From Aphelenchoides besseyi (lineage: Eukaryota; Nematoda; Chromadorea; Rhabditida; Aphelenchoididae), in assembly GCA_024699855.1 (NCBI GenBank), contig JAMPIQ010000001.1, positions 9,238,001 through 9,302,000 on the forward strand: a DNA stretch of 64,000 bases, read 5' to 3'. The number at the start of each line of letters is the position of its first letter. Positions within the stretch are counted from its first letter, which is position 1. The notes below the pieces were generated by a model. That model was not told where the DNA came from. It did no database searches and saw only the letters and a list, made by a program, of their open reading frames with translations. The position numbers were made by a program, and so were the translations under genes. This document shows positions 34,243-49,696 of the stretch, piece by piece.

Positions 34243-36304
34243 ATGTTTCGACGGTCACTTTCGGTTTTCAATTCAAGTCAAACGGTCGGCATGTGCTCCA
34301 AAACAATTTGGTTGTCCTTGCTCTGTATTCTGTTGATGGGCACTGTTGTGCTATTTGCCTTGGGAACTCTCTTATGGAGCATTGGGCTTTGCAAATTGAA
34401 CGAAAAGATATTGGATGTTAGCCGCTGAATGAGCAAATCAGAGCAACTGGCTACTTTCAGGAAATGCAGTTGGGACTCAATGATCATGGAAATTACACGG
34501 AAACCACCTTGACATGGATGGACCCAAAATACGAAATGTTCTTTCAGGTCTTCACCTTCTCAGTCTACAATCATCTCGATTTCTTGAAGCAGCCGAACAG
34601 TACGCCCGAAGTTCTCGAAAAAGGACCTTACGTCTTTTGGTTCGTTTACACTAATCATCTTGAAGGCTCGGTTTCAGTGAATATCAACAAAAGGAAGTGA
34701 TTGAAATACGTCCGGACAGAACTCGTATTTTCTACCGAAACTTCAAATATTACTATTTTGACCAGTCACGTGAGTCGACGAATAGCCAAGCAGTTCTATT
34801 GTTCATCTTTAAGGTTCATGTCAGGACTGTTTTTTGAACGACGTTGTCACTGTGCCGAATTTCATTCTGCAGGTCTATTTGAGTATTGAAGTTGTTTAGA
34901 CACGATTGTAGGAAATATGGAATCAAACCAAAGACCAACCTTTTGCTCAAATCGTGATTGAGGGATTGATCGGAAGTACGAACACGAGCGCTGTAGGTCT
35001 CCAATCATTTCAACTAAACCCGCTTTTCAGTTCTTGACAATGACTGTTGCTCAACTGCTTTTTGACGGCTACGAAGACAAACTGTTGGTCGCGTTGAGTG
35101 AACAGTTTCCCGAGCAGTTCAAAAACCAATCCACAACTGTCGGTCTCTTCTATGAGGTCGGTGATTGAAACAATAATTTCGAGTACTTCTGTGGCAGCAA
35201 AACGGCAAAGACGATGGAGTTTATGAAGTTGGAACGGGAGTCAATCGATCCGACAATCTCGGCTGGGTTTATTCTTGGAACGGTCAAACAGCCGTTAATG
35301 CGTGGTATAAAGCGGAAGCTCGACAGGTCCACGGTTACGATGGTCAGATCTTTCGTTCTTATTTCTTCAAAGTACTCAAGATTTGAACGTACTGTTTAAT
35401 CAGATGTTTAGGACATGCTCGGCAAGCCCGATATCATAAAAACGTTGTTTAATTGGCCTCCAACACTTTCTCGTTCTGCACCGCCTTTGGATATCTTTGT
35501 AGGTCGCATGTGCAGGTGAGTGGTTGGATCGTGGGCGTGATCGACGTGTTTAGAACGGTGAGAATGGAACAGAAACGCTTGATGACTATTGATAATGTTG
35601 TGAGTTTTGAGTATTCTCCAAGTCCTGAAATGAACGATATTGCGATTCAATCGGCTTTGGGATTCTGTAATCCAAATGCCACGCAGTTCTTTGATGATCC
35701 ATCAGTTCAAGAATGGGGCTGTGCACCGCACGGTCTGATGGACATGTCGAGTTGCATACCTGGAGCTCAATTTTACATCAGTCAACCTCATTTTCTTGAC
35801 TCTCCAAAACAACTACGAAGATCTATTTACGGTGTGCGAAAAGGGAGCAGAAAAGAAGCCACCAAACTCTACGTCGACTTGTTGACAGGAACACCAATAC
35901 GTGCTCAGCAGACCTATCAACTGAGTGTTGGGGTTGTGAACGGGTCTCTAACGTAAGTTTTCATAATAGTCGAGGAAGTGAGTATCTTTAGTCCGCTGAT
36001 TGGTCTGAAGAAACTGATTATTCCCGTGATTTGGATCAATGAATCCGCAAATTACGACCAGAACACGAGAGACCAAGTACTTCGGTCACAAACTGCACTC
36101 AGAACAATCATCTTTGGAGCTCTTGGACTCTACATCGGGGCTCTAGTGCTGTTTATTTTGTTCGTCTTTTTGCTGATCAAATTCATTTGTGCTGTAAGCT
36201 GAATAGTCAAATCAACGTGCATCTTGTTTTTTTAGCTCCATGTTGTTCGCGTTGGAGTCGTCAACGATCCTCTTTACGTAAAGGATGTTTCTGAGTCCCA
36301 ATAA
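34243..36304 (+). CDS. CD36/LIMP-2 family scavenger receptor
   Basis: A two-pass membrane protein of the CD36 family, which binds lipids or lipoproteins at the cell surface or in endolysosomes. The N-terminal helix is TIWLSLLCILLMGTVVLFAL. The ectodomain has TLTWMDPKYEMFFQVFTFSV, VLEKGPYVF, RIFYRNFKYYYFDQS, the TVAQLLFDGYEDKLL block, GVYEVGTGVNRSDNLGWV, WGCAPHGLMDMSSCIPGAQF, ISQPHFLDSP and the C-terminal helix FGALGLYIGALVLFILFVFL. About twelve short introns join in frame and the length is close to 500 residues, as usual. C. elegans has several members (scav genes); I cannot say which is orthologous. Confidence 0.9.
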
Positions 36305-36373
36305 ATAAGAGTTTTGAATGCTCGTGTGTTTATTGATCAATGAAGGGAAACAGAGAAACAGTTGGAATGGTTC

Positions 36374-36724
36374 TCAGTATCCGGACGCTTGAACTGATGC
36401 CGATTTCTGTGTCGCCTGTTCGATAGCCGCCGGTTCGTGTTCTTTTGGAGAGTTGTCACTAGATTCTCCACCATAACCTGAAGCGCTTTTGGCCGTCGAC
36501 GACGAGTGATTCGTGCCGGAACCTTCTTGAGTCTCTGACGATCCTTCGTGTATTTCAGCGGTTCCACCCATAGAAGGAGTAACTAACTCGTCGCCGTACG
36601 CGTTGCTGCGTTTCTTGACTGAAAAAATTTGAATTCAAAAGCTGTTGGTTTACGTGAACTCACCAATCTTTGCGGCCGCCAAACCGACTAGAACGAAGAG
36701 AACAACAAGAGTGACGATTCTCAT
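36374..36724 (-). CDS. Small secreted Ser/Gly-rich protein
   Basis: Two exons give about 101 residues. The N-terminus MRIVTLVVLFVLVGLAAAK is a clear signal peptide, followed by a dibasic KKR. The mature part is hydrophilic and rich in Ser, Gly, Glu and Thr (MGGTAEIHEGSSETQEGSG, SASGYGGESSDN) and ends SVQASGY. No cysteines or domains are visible. It converges on the CD36-like gene with only about 70 bases between stops. It could be a cuticle-associated or secreted peptide precursor. Confidence 0.6.
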
Positions 36725-37075
36725 AATCGGTTGGAGAATAAACGATGTTCACAACCGGTCTACCGGTCGCTTAAATACCTTCGTCATTGAGAGCACTTCT
36801 GATGGTCACAGACAAATGCAAACAGAGAGGCGTATGTAGATACCTTTGAGTGTTAAGTTGCGTGTGAAGGTCGAGCTCGTCAATTACGTAAACTTTCAAG
36901 TGCTTTTGTTCCAATTGATGCCATTTTCCGGTCTAATTTTGTTGTCTACTAATGACTGTAAAACAAATTGATCAAGAAAGTTCCTACTGAGCAACTTTAA
37001 ATTGTTGAGTTAGCTTCAATTTCTTCAATAAACTCGAGATCAAGTAGTTGGCCCATCTTACAAATGAACTCTTAG

Positions 37076-37179
37076 ATGGAACTGGACGACAAGTGAACCT
37101 CGAACACAACGGTCAAATGATCATCTTCTACGATCCGACAACTAACAAAGCTTCTGCTCAGCTTCTGGACTTTCTTTAA
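37076..37179 (+). pseudogene. Orphan terminal exon
   Basis: After a CTCTTAG acceptor an open stretch reads GTGRQVNLEHNGQMIIFYD and ends SAQLLDFL before a stop. Composition and splice context are protein-like, but I find no matching 5' exon in the preceding kilobase. It may be the last exon of an unrecognised gene or a remnant of one. Confidence 0.25.
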
Positions 37180-37605
37180 CTATTTCAACAATCTCATTCC
37201 ACAAAACAGTTTTCATATTCCTGAATAAACAAAAACTTTTTTGAAGATGGGTTACAAATTGAATGCTTAAAGAAGCGAGCTGTTCGTACTTGTTTCGACT
37301 AAACATGATACTGTCAACAACAAATTCGTAGGCAAGTTAAGCAACGATGAGCTTGATTAGTACGCGGATCGGAGACCTCCTTGGAATCTCAAGTGACGAA
37401 CGCTTTTTGCTTCAGCAGTCTAATCGCCTTGTTTACTTTTGATGTGACTTATTGAGATTTCCGTTTAACCACGATTCATGAATTGATCATTCTCTTCACG
37501 CATTGCTTCCAATATTACAGTCAAACAACACATTTATTCTTAAATAAGGATTAAAACAAGCAAAGGAAAAGGTAAGTGTATCAAATCGAAATTGTAATCG
37601 GCTAC

Positions 37606-38031
37606 TCACTCTCCACTGTATTCCCGAACCGACTCCTGAAAACCAATGTGAACAGAATGAGAAAAAGAACACTTACGGTGAATCGTTCCTCTAACAACGA
37701 CAATTCGGCCATCAGATCGGTGATTGCAGTAGCTAATGCATCAGACGGTGTGGTTTCGGCTGTGGTTTGAACTCGCAAAATGATTTTGTTCTCCAAAGGA
37801 TGTGGATTTCGATAGCCGGCAAACAACACCCGCTGGTCCTTCAACAATTGGCTGAAAACAAATTGAACTAACCCAACAAGTGACTTACGTTTTTAACAAG
37901 TTTCCAAGCGTATGATCTTCTTTGGCGAACGTAAAAACCGCAGCATTGGGAACTTTCGTGTCCTTCTCTATTACCACTTTCTTTTCGCCATCGAACAACA
38001 AAAACGATTCGAATGCCGCTGGTGCATTCAT
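37606..38031 (-). CDS. rpb-11: RNA polymerase II subunit RPB11
   Basis: RPB11 (POLR2J) pairs with RPB3 in the polymerase II assembly platform in the nucleus. Three exons give about 115 residues. It starts [19 protein letters not shown] and has [39 protein letters not shown] and IILRVQTT, ending in the [15 protein letters not shown] helix. The match to animal RPB11 runs the full length without gaps, and both introns (37 and 41 bases) are GT-AG. Confidence 0.95.
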
Positions 38032-38954
38032 TTGGAGATGTACGGAATCGAAAGCAAATGCACAAGAACTGTTAGATTAAAAGGAAACGTGAGCAAATTG
38101 GGAGTTTTAGCGAGTTAACCGACGGACATTTGATGTGGTCGCGTAGTACGTGGCTATCGACTTTTCTGGACATCACAAAGGTACTCGTCACTGCGCTGCA
38201 AAAGCGCATCTTCGTGCTATTACTTCGTGGAAATTTGTGTTTGAAACGGACATTTTTGTCGAGCGACTTGCTTCAAAGCTTCCCGTCATTGACATGAACG
38301 TTTCTGGACTGCGGTCTTATTCAATAGGAGGGCTATGCAGTCAACAGTAACGAACAATCGGATGCGAAGTGTCTGGTGAGATTTGGATTCGAGTTTCTGT
38401 GAAACAAATCATCGTAGTTCGTGGGACAGTTTGCTATTAATATCCGCGCGGAGTTCGAACCGGTCGATTGTTGTAGTCATTCAAACAGAAAAATTATTCT
38501 CGACTCCGATTGTTTCTCAATTGTTCATCCGATTGTTGACGTTGCAATTGCACTTTCAAAATTCGGTTTCTGGAATGTACCCGTAGCTTATAGGTGGCAG
38601 TGCAGCTATGAAACTTCCCAAACCATCGCCCATTGTACACGTCAGTTTTCGACGTGTGCATCTTGCCTTTTTACACGTCACCGACAGAGAGCCAATGAGC
38701 ATCAGGCACGTCCGAGCAAACTCCGCCTTCATCTATAAAACAGACGAAGGGAAACGAACGCGCTGTCGTCTGCTAACCCAACGGTTATATTCAACGGACT
38801 TCAAGTCAGTTAGAATCAAATATCCGAAACATTCTGTTGGTGGTTCCCGGGTCGAGATATCAGTCCGATAGTTTGCTTGTTTGATTTTGATATTCTCTTT
38901 TGTACGCGTCGTTTTTGGTTTTCAATTTAAACTTAAAATTTGCTTTGATTTCAG
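38032..38954. other. Divergent region between rpb-11 and BiP
   Basis: No coding sequence is convincing. The BiP-proximal 320 bases contain stress-response-like elements listed separately. The base before the BiP ATG follows TTTCAG, a likely leader-splice or intron acceptor, so the real transcription start may be further upstream. Confidence 0.4.
38637..38710 (+). promoter_or_regulatory. Unfolded-protein-response element cluster
   Basis: Two copies of ACACGTCA (38637-38644 and 38673-38680; the reverse complement is TGACGTGT, the XBP1/ATF6-type UPRE core) flank a GACGTGT at 38651-38657. At 38692-38710 there is CCAAT, nine bases, then GCACG, one mismatch from the ERSE consensus CCAAT-N9-CCACG. 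The cluster is about 245-320 bases upstream of the BiP start codon, where UPR elements are expected for this gene. Confidence 0.55.
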
Positions 38955-44232
<5,278 letters not shown>

Positions 44233-44861
44233 GAGCTGGTCTCAAACTCTCCATAACATCACGTGTAGCGCTATTTAGTTCTCCTCTTATTTACCGTTCT
44301 TTCTTTTATGTAATGGTTACTGTTTGTTGATGACATTATCGTTAAAATTATAATGAACTATTTCATCTTGTAACCCGTTCTTTTTGTGTCGAGTAAGTTC
44401 CAATTCATCCGAGCAAATTCGTCCTCAATCTCAAGTAGCGTTTACGTTTCTAATCCAAAAGTCTTCCGTAGTCCAACACCACTTCTCGCCGTGACAATCA
44501 CGGCGATTACCAAAACAAACAAAGAAACTGACTAATTTATTTGCCGTTTTTCGTTTCATTGCCAATTCTCCCGTCTCTTTCAGTTAACCAGTGGGTTCAT
44601 AAGTAATTTCCTGCTTTAAAGTTCTTGTTGATGTTGTTTAAATGTTGTGCAGGAGTAAAGGCCGATGATAAATACAAATCACTCTAAAAGCATTTTGTCA
44701 ATAGATGATACGAACGGAATGAAAACGTTGCTGAAGATCACTGACCGAAGCAGATTGACTGACACCTAAGAATGAAAACACAAAGAACAAAGACATTCAG
44801 AAACTCCTATTTATTTGCGTGCAATCAAAACAAAAAACTTAACAACGATCTGAAAATGCAG
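44233..44861. other. 3' flanks of BiP and the ALR-like gene
   Basis: A convergent intergenic region with no coding sequence recognised. Confidence 0.5.
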
Positions 44862-45412
44862 CTAATAGTCGCACGATCCATCTTTCCACCCATCGTACCA
44901 GCGCTCCATAACTTTCGAACAATCGAACGTTTCTTTGCCCAATTTGACGTTCACTCGATTGTGCATTTCACACATCCATTTGGAGAGAACATTTCGATCT
45001 TTTAATTCGATTGGATTTTGGACGAGATCTTTGCGAAAATCTTCAGCGCAGTGCGGACATGGATACGTCTAAAGACAATGATAAGCAAAGAACAGAAGCG
45101 ATCACCCACTTTCGAAAGAGACTCTACGGTTTGCTTCATCGATTGTTGTTCTTCGCTTGTCGGCTTTTCGGGATAATAGGCAGCCATCGTGTGCAACAGA
45201 TTCCACGTAGATCGGCCCAATTCGTCCTTATCCACCGGACAATCCGATCGTCTTCGACCATCACTCGTCGACTGTTCAGAAGCCGTGGGCTTGATGTTGC
45301 CGTCTGCCGATTGACTTTTCTTTTTTTTCACTGCTTCTCGTGACATCCGCATCATATCCTCGACACTAACACACGCTTTGCATGGTCGGCCGTTCAGATA
45401 CTCCATCGGCAT
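44862..45412 (-). CDS. Sulfhydryl oxidase ALR/ERV1
   Basis: An FAD-linked thiol oxidase of the mitochondrial intermembrane space that reoxidises Mia40 (or acts without it in some lineages) during disulfide import. The N-terminal arm has [17 protein letters not shown], with the shuttle CxxC found in long ALR forms. The core has [28 protein letters not shown], then the active-site [28 protein letters not shown] (FAD-binding H-N-x-V-N) and [14 protein letters not shown]. The protein is about 165 residues from two exons. A TTTCAG eight bases before the ATG may be an intron or leader-splice acceptor. It converges on BiP. Confidence 0.93.
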
Positions 45413-45670
45413 TCTGAGTCCTGAAAATGAAAGCTAATGACTGCAAAAAACAACAAAAAATTGAATTCTTTTTCAAGTCAAACCGTCTAATTTTACCAAA
45501 AGAAGTTTATAAAAGAATGATAATTCCGAGAAGTTTCCTGAAAACTTCGCTTAAAATCGACGTTCAAATTCGCGCAGTCAAATCGCACTTTGCAAGAACG
45601 TTCGAGAGACTGCAAGTTGACCGTTGAGTAACTTTGTTTTGTTTTTCTCACTCAACAGTTACGAATCGAG

Positions 45671-46142
45671 ATGTTTCGCGGATTCTTGCAAACCAACTCC
45701 CGTCTTCTGACGCAACATTCCACTCAAGTTCGCCTTCTTTCCCTCACTTCCAAACTCTGCGAACTGTCACCGGCTCTCAAATCGAAGATTCAGAAGTTGA
45801 TTGATCAAGATGAAGTGGTTATGTTCATGAAAGGTAGTCCAGAAGAGCCGATGTGCGGATTTTCGCGTACCGCCAAAGTCGTAAGTCCCAATTTTTGATT
45901 TCGAATTCTGTCTCTAGGTCCTCGAACATCACGGAATCAAATACAAAAGCTACGATGTTTTACAAGACGACGATTTGCGTTCCGGAATCAAGGAGTTTAG
46001 TGACTGGCCGACTATCCCACAGATTTACGTTAAAGGCAAATTCATCGGTGGATCGGATATTTTGAAGCAAATGCACATGGACGGCATCTTCCACGAGGAA
46101 TTTGAAAAGTTCGGAATCAAATCTCGTTACTCCGAAAACTGA
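45671..46142 (+). CDS. glrx-5: Mitochondrial monothiol glutaredoxin-5
   Basis: GLRX5 carries iron-sulfur clusters from the ISCU scaffold to recipient proteins in mitochondria. A basic, Ser/Thr-rich leader (MFRGFLQTNSRLL) fits a mitochondrial presequence. The core has VMFMKGSPEEPMCGFSRTAK with the CGFS active site, then YDVLQDDDLRSGIKEFSDWP, TIPQIYVKGKFIGGSDIL (cis-Pro and glutathione site) and an acidic C-terminal tail. Two exons, about 143 residues, normal for the family. The AACAGTT/ATG context has no clear leader-splice acceptor. Confidence 0.95.
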
Positions 46143-46331
46143 ACACATCGCTCAGTGCGTAGGTAATCAGATGTTTTTGCCAAATCTTTTTCTTGTTGTT
46201 TATTGGTGTTAAGTAAATGAGAAGTACAGTAGCGTTGTTATTTTGCCGACGATTTTTGTCCGTCCACCCACTAATAAACACACAATATAATGAAAGTCTA
46301 TACGTTTATTTCGCAGCAACTAACAACAATC

Positions 46332-46622
46332 TCATGGGATTTTGCTTCTAACAATCTCGACTTGTTCGCCCAATTGCTGCTCATCAAATCGCTGTTTGTA
46401 CTTGAGAAGAAGATCCCGTTTTCCCTCGTCGAGTTCTTTGTAAAATGACTAAAACACAGGGGTCAAATAAAAAAGAAACAGAAAACTTGCGTCCAAAGGT
46501 TTGAAATACGAGCTTACGAGTTTTGCACCAAGAACGACACCGGCAACCAGAGTGAGCGCTTTTCTGATTGCCGTTTCGGGAGTTATTTTGTACGACCATT
46601 GGATACCATATCGACTGGACAT
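46332..46622 (-). CDS. Small single-pass membrane protein, 73 residues
   Basis: Two exons. The start is MSSRYGIQWSYKITPETAIR, followed by one hydrophobic segment (ALTLVAGVVLGAKLSFY) and a charged helical tail (KRDLLLKYKQRFDEQQLGEQ). The layout resembles accessory subunits of mitochondrial inner-membrane complexes, but I cannot assign one. It converges on glrx-5. Confidence 0.55.
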
Positions 46623-46639
46623 CTTTAAGTTTTTGGACT

Positions 46640-47160
46640 GACTAATCCAACACCTAGAAGTTACATTGCTTCTCGAGTCATCTCTTACAGTCCCTTTGCT
46701 GAATGTCGACTCTTCTTTTTTGCCGCTTGTCTTTCTCGTTTGTACTCTTGTTCACGTCTAACTAGTAGGCAAAGTTCCCTAAAACGAGGAGAAACGTTCA
46801 AGTTAATAACATTAAATTGAAGTGACTACAAAAGTTGACATGGTGAGTTGACATTTCTCTAAATAAATTTATCCGTGGTTTCAGGTTGTCGAATAAGCAA
46901 CAAACAAACTCACAATCGAAAAGCTTTCAAATGTCCTCTGACACTTGTTTAGTAGTTATGTTTGATCTTTGGAGTAAAAATGCAACAACGACGAATAGAA
47001 AGACATCAGAAGCAGAGTCGAAGAAGCTCGTAAGCGACACCAACGATGCACAGGTGAAATTCGAATTGACACGAATAAACAACTCGATTGTTCGTTAAGT
47101 TCGAATTATCCTTAAGTTTTGTATTCGACTATGAATAAACACTTAGGATTATTTGATTAA
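46640..47160. other. Unresolved coding-like fragments on both strands
   Basis: On the minus strand an exon after a GTTTTAG acceptor at about 46780 reads ELCLLVRREQEYKRERQAAK and ends SAKGL, like the basic tail of a protein whose start I cannot find. On the plus strand 46930-47098 reads MSSDTCLVVMFDLWSKN and ends INNSIVR, after a GTTTCAG. These two are probably separate genes or a truncated one; the models do not close. Confidence 0.3.
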
Positions 47161-47234
47161 ATACAGTAAGATGAAGTGAATGATTCCTCGTGAAGTTACT
47201 TTTTGCTTTGATTTGACGCAATCTACGCTTTTAG

Positions 47235-47675
47235 ATGCCACCAAAGAAGAAGCCAGCAGCCGGCAAAAGCGGCGATTCTGATGCCAAAGAATCAAAAGGC
47301 GGTACGGCGGTCAAAGTTCGGCACATTCTCTGCGAAAAACAATCGAAGGCGTTGGAAGCAATCGAAAAACTGAAAGCTGGACAAAAGTTTCACGAAGTTG
47401 CTGCTCAGTATTCAGAAGACAAAGCTCGATCAGGAGTAAGTGATTACTTCGTTTTAATTGCACGCTTTTTCCAGGGCGACCTTGGCTGGAAAACCAGAGG
47501 TTCAATGGTCAGTTTAGTTCTTTTAGCTTCTAATTTGTTTGTTCTTCAGGTTGGAGCTTTTCAAGACGCCGCTTTTGCTTTGGCAAAATCAACTCCGGAC
47601 AAGCCGATTTACACCGATCCACCCGTGAAGACTCAATTCGGATATCATGTTATTATGGTTGAAGGCAAAAAGTGA
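47235..47675 (+). CDS. Parvulin-type peptidyl-prolyl isomerase PIN4
   Basis: PIN4 (Par14) isomerises prolyl peptide bonds and associates with pre-ribosomes and DNA. The basic tail [20 protein letters not shown] precedes the parvulin fold: [55 protein letters not shown] and [14 protein letters not shown] at the end. The two introns (38-42 bases) interrupt the fold at the usual loops. The ATG directly follows CTTTTAG, which would be a spliced-leader acceptor. About 120 residues, near the family norm. Confidence 0.93.
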   Translation: MPPKKKPAAGKSGDSDAKESKGGTAVKVRHILCEKQSKALEAIEKLKAGQKFHEVAAQYSEDKARSGVSDYFVLIARFFQGDLGWKTRGSMVSLVLLASNLFVLQVGAFQDAAFALAKSTPDKPIYTDPPVKTQFGYHVIMVEGKK

Positions 47676-47851
47676 CTGTTCTCCAATTGAATAACATTCT
47701 AGTAAACTATTTATCGTAGACATAGCAATGTAAACAAGAGAAAGAACAACCAGGAATTCGTTAAGAATCGTTGCCGAATCTAAACACAATGAAACATGAG
47801 GACCAGTGAACTTAATGAATGGAAAGAACAAAAGGTTAACAAACGAAACGC

Positions 47852-48323
47852 TTACACGTTCGACACCAATCGTTGAGACAATTTGAACACAAAGTAAACA
47901 CCGGCCGAAATAGCCAACGGAATCAAGAAATTTGTCCACGTTGGACTGAAGATGATTTCGCTCCATGTTGCCGTTGGACCAACAGTGGTTTCAGCCGGTT
48001 CTTTGGCGTTCTTTTGATCGTCCGGATGGATTTTGCCCACCAAGAAGTCTTTCGCCATCTCAATGGCATCGGTCGAGTGACCAACATCGTTGAATGCCTC
48101 GGTTGCATCTTGTCCGGCCAGGTTAAGGATAACCTAGATAAGAAAGAAATAACTTCAAATCTACATTTCGATCTCTCACTTCTTCACCACCAGGATGCTC
48201 CATCAAAAATTTGGTTACATCGTAAACGTAGTCGTCCAAAATGATCCAAGTCGATTGAGCGTTGTTGTGAGTCGTGACTTCGTCCAAGCGAATTAAACGC
48301 AAATCTCCTTCGCCCTTACCCAT
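47852..48323 (-). CDS. Tail-anchored cytochrome b5
   Basis: A haem protein that passes electrons to desaturases, cytochrome P450 and other ER or outer-mitochondrial enzymes. The haem-binding core has [24 protein letters not shown] (first axial His), [16 protein letters not shown] (second axial His in GHS) and [14 protein letters not shown]. The C-terminal [20 protein letters not shown] is the tail anchor. Two exons with a 47-base intron, about 140 residues. Confidence 0.95.
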
Positions 48324-49030
48324 TTCAACAGAAGATCAGAAAGACGGAGACTAGGAAGTTACCCTAAACACTTCTGGTTATTTAACTGACAAGAATCTCG
48401 AGCTAAAACGATAGGTTGTCTTTAAAAGGTGCAGAGAAGCGAAGATCCACGCCGAAAGTTTCGATGTTCACGTTTCTCGCAAGTGTAAAAATCACGACAA
48501 GAACGTTCAGTTTAAACGCGAGCAAAAGCATAACCCTAATGACAAAAAATTTCGTGCCTTCAGTCTCCCGTTATTCACTGGAAAGCGAAGATTGATAAAA
48601 AGGACAGAAGAGCTCGCAATTGTCGGGTCTATTTCGTAGTCTAAAGATTCCATTTTATTAAATTCTGTGTCCTTCGATCTGTGATTCAAAGACCACTGAT
48701 TGTGACCACCCACGACGTTGAATAAAACGGTCAAAGTAAATAAATTTCGGCGAATGAAAGTGCACATAGTCGATGGTACACGAAAAATGCATGTGCTCGC
48801 AATTCGCTTAACAACCATTTGGAAACTCAACGAAAATCTATTCATTGAACTCAACGGCAATGTCGGCTAAGTGTCCGCGTAGTGAGTCGTAACGATTTCT
48901 GGTGCAGAGCAAAATTTTTTTAAATTAATGATCATTGAATAACAAAGAAGACAATTGGAATGCAAAAACAAGCTCGAGGATCATTCGAAAGAAAACTTCG
49001 AACAGTTGAGTCGGTTGTTTGATCTGCAGA
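48324..49030. other. Divergent intergenic region
   Basis: It lies between cytochrome b5 and the LIM gene. One minus frame (48507-48860) is present but has no family resemblance. Confidence 0.4.
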
Positions 49031-49536
49031 ATGGCAACCAACAAAATGGGAAGTGGAGATCGTCGTATGTGCGGTTTGTGTGATTCTTCATTGGGCGAAG
49101 AAGCGGTCGTGGCTCTCAATCGTTTGTGGCACCCCGATCATTTTATTTGTGCCGCCTGCAAGAAACCAATCCGTCAAACTTTTCAGGTCCGTTGGCTTCC
49201 AATTTCTGTTCATTTCTAGTTTCAGGTTGGCAATGGAGCCGCTTACTGTGTCCAATGTTTTGCTTCAACCTTCAATCCGAAATGTGCAGGTAACTTCTTT
49301 CTTCACACCCTCGATCTCTGTGCTTAGCATGCAACGAGACGTTGGTCGACACCTGTTTGATGGCTCTGGACAAGCACTTTCATCCGCGTTGCTTCGTCTG
49401 CAGTTTGTGTTCGAAACCGTTGCCCAATGGAGAGTACTATCTGGTGGACGATAAACCGTACGATTTGGATTGCCATTGGGAGAAACGTCTGGACAAACGC
49501 ACCAAACTGCTCAATGAACGTCATCAATATGAATAA
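49031..49536 (+). CDS. Two-LIM-domain protein
   Basis: Three exons give about 130 residues made almost entirely of two LIM zinc-binding domains. The first has MCGLCDSSLG, LNRLWHPDHFICAACKKPI and YCVQCFASTF. The second has ACNETLVDTC, LDKHFHPRCFVCSLCSKPL and YDLDCHWEK. Spacing of the Cys/His ligands is complete. LIM domains bind partner proteins in adhesion complexes or the nucleus. The second is nearest to paxillin/PINCH-type LIMs by eye, but a specific orthologue is not clear. The ATG directly follows a TCTGCAG, a possible leader-splice acceptor. Confidence 0.85.
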
Positions 49537-49696
49537 TCAATTCGTTGCACTTATGACTATTTTATTTGTTGTTTGAGTTGTGCAGTTTAAGAGATGCAAT
49601 TGAAAAGAATTGGGAGATGCAAGAGAATAGTTGAGGTATTTACAAAAGTAGAGGGACAGTTGACGAGAGTAAAAAGAACATAAAATGAATTGCGAT

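Noticed and set aside
48507..48860. Minus-strand 117-codon frame
   Set aside because: It lies in the promoter region between cytochrome b5 and the LIM gene, with no recognisable protein features.
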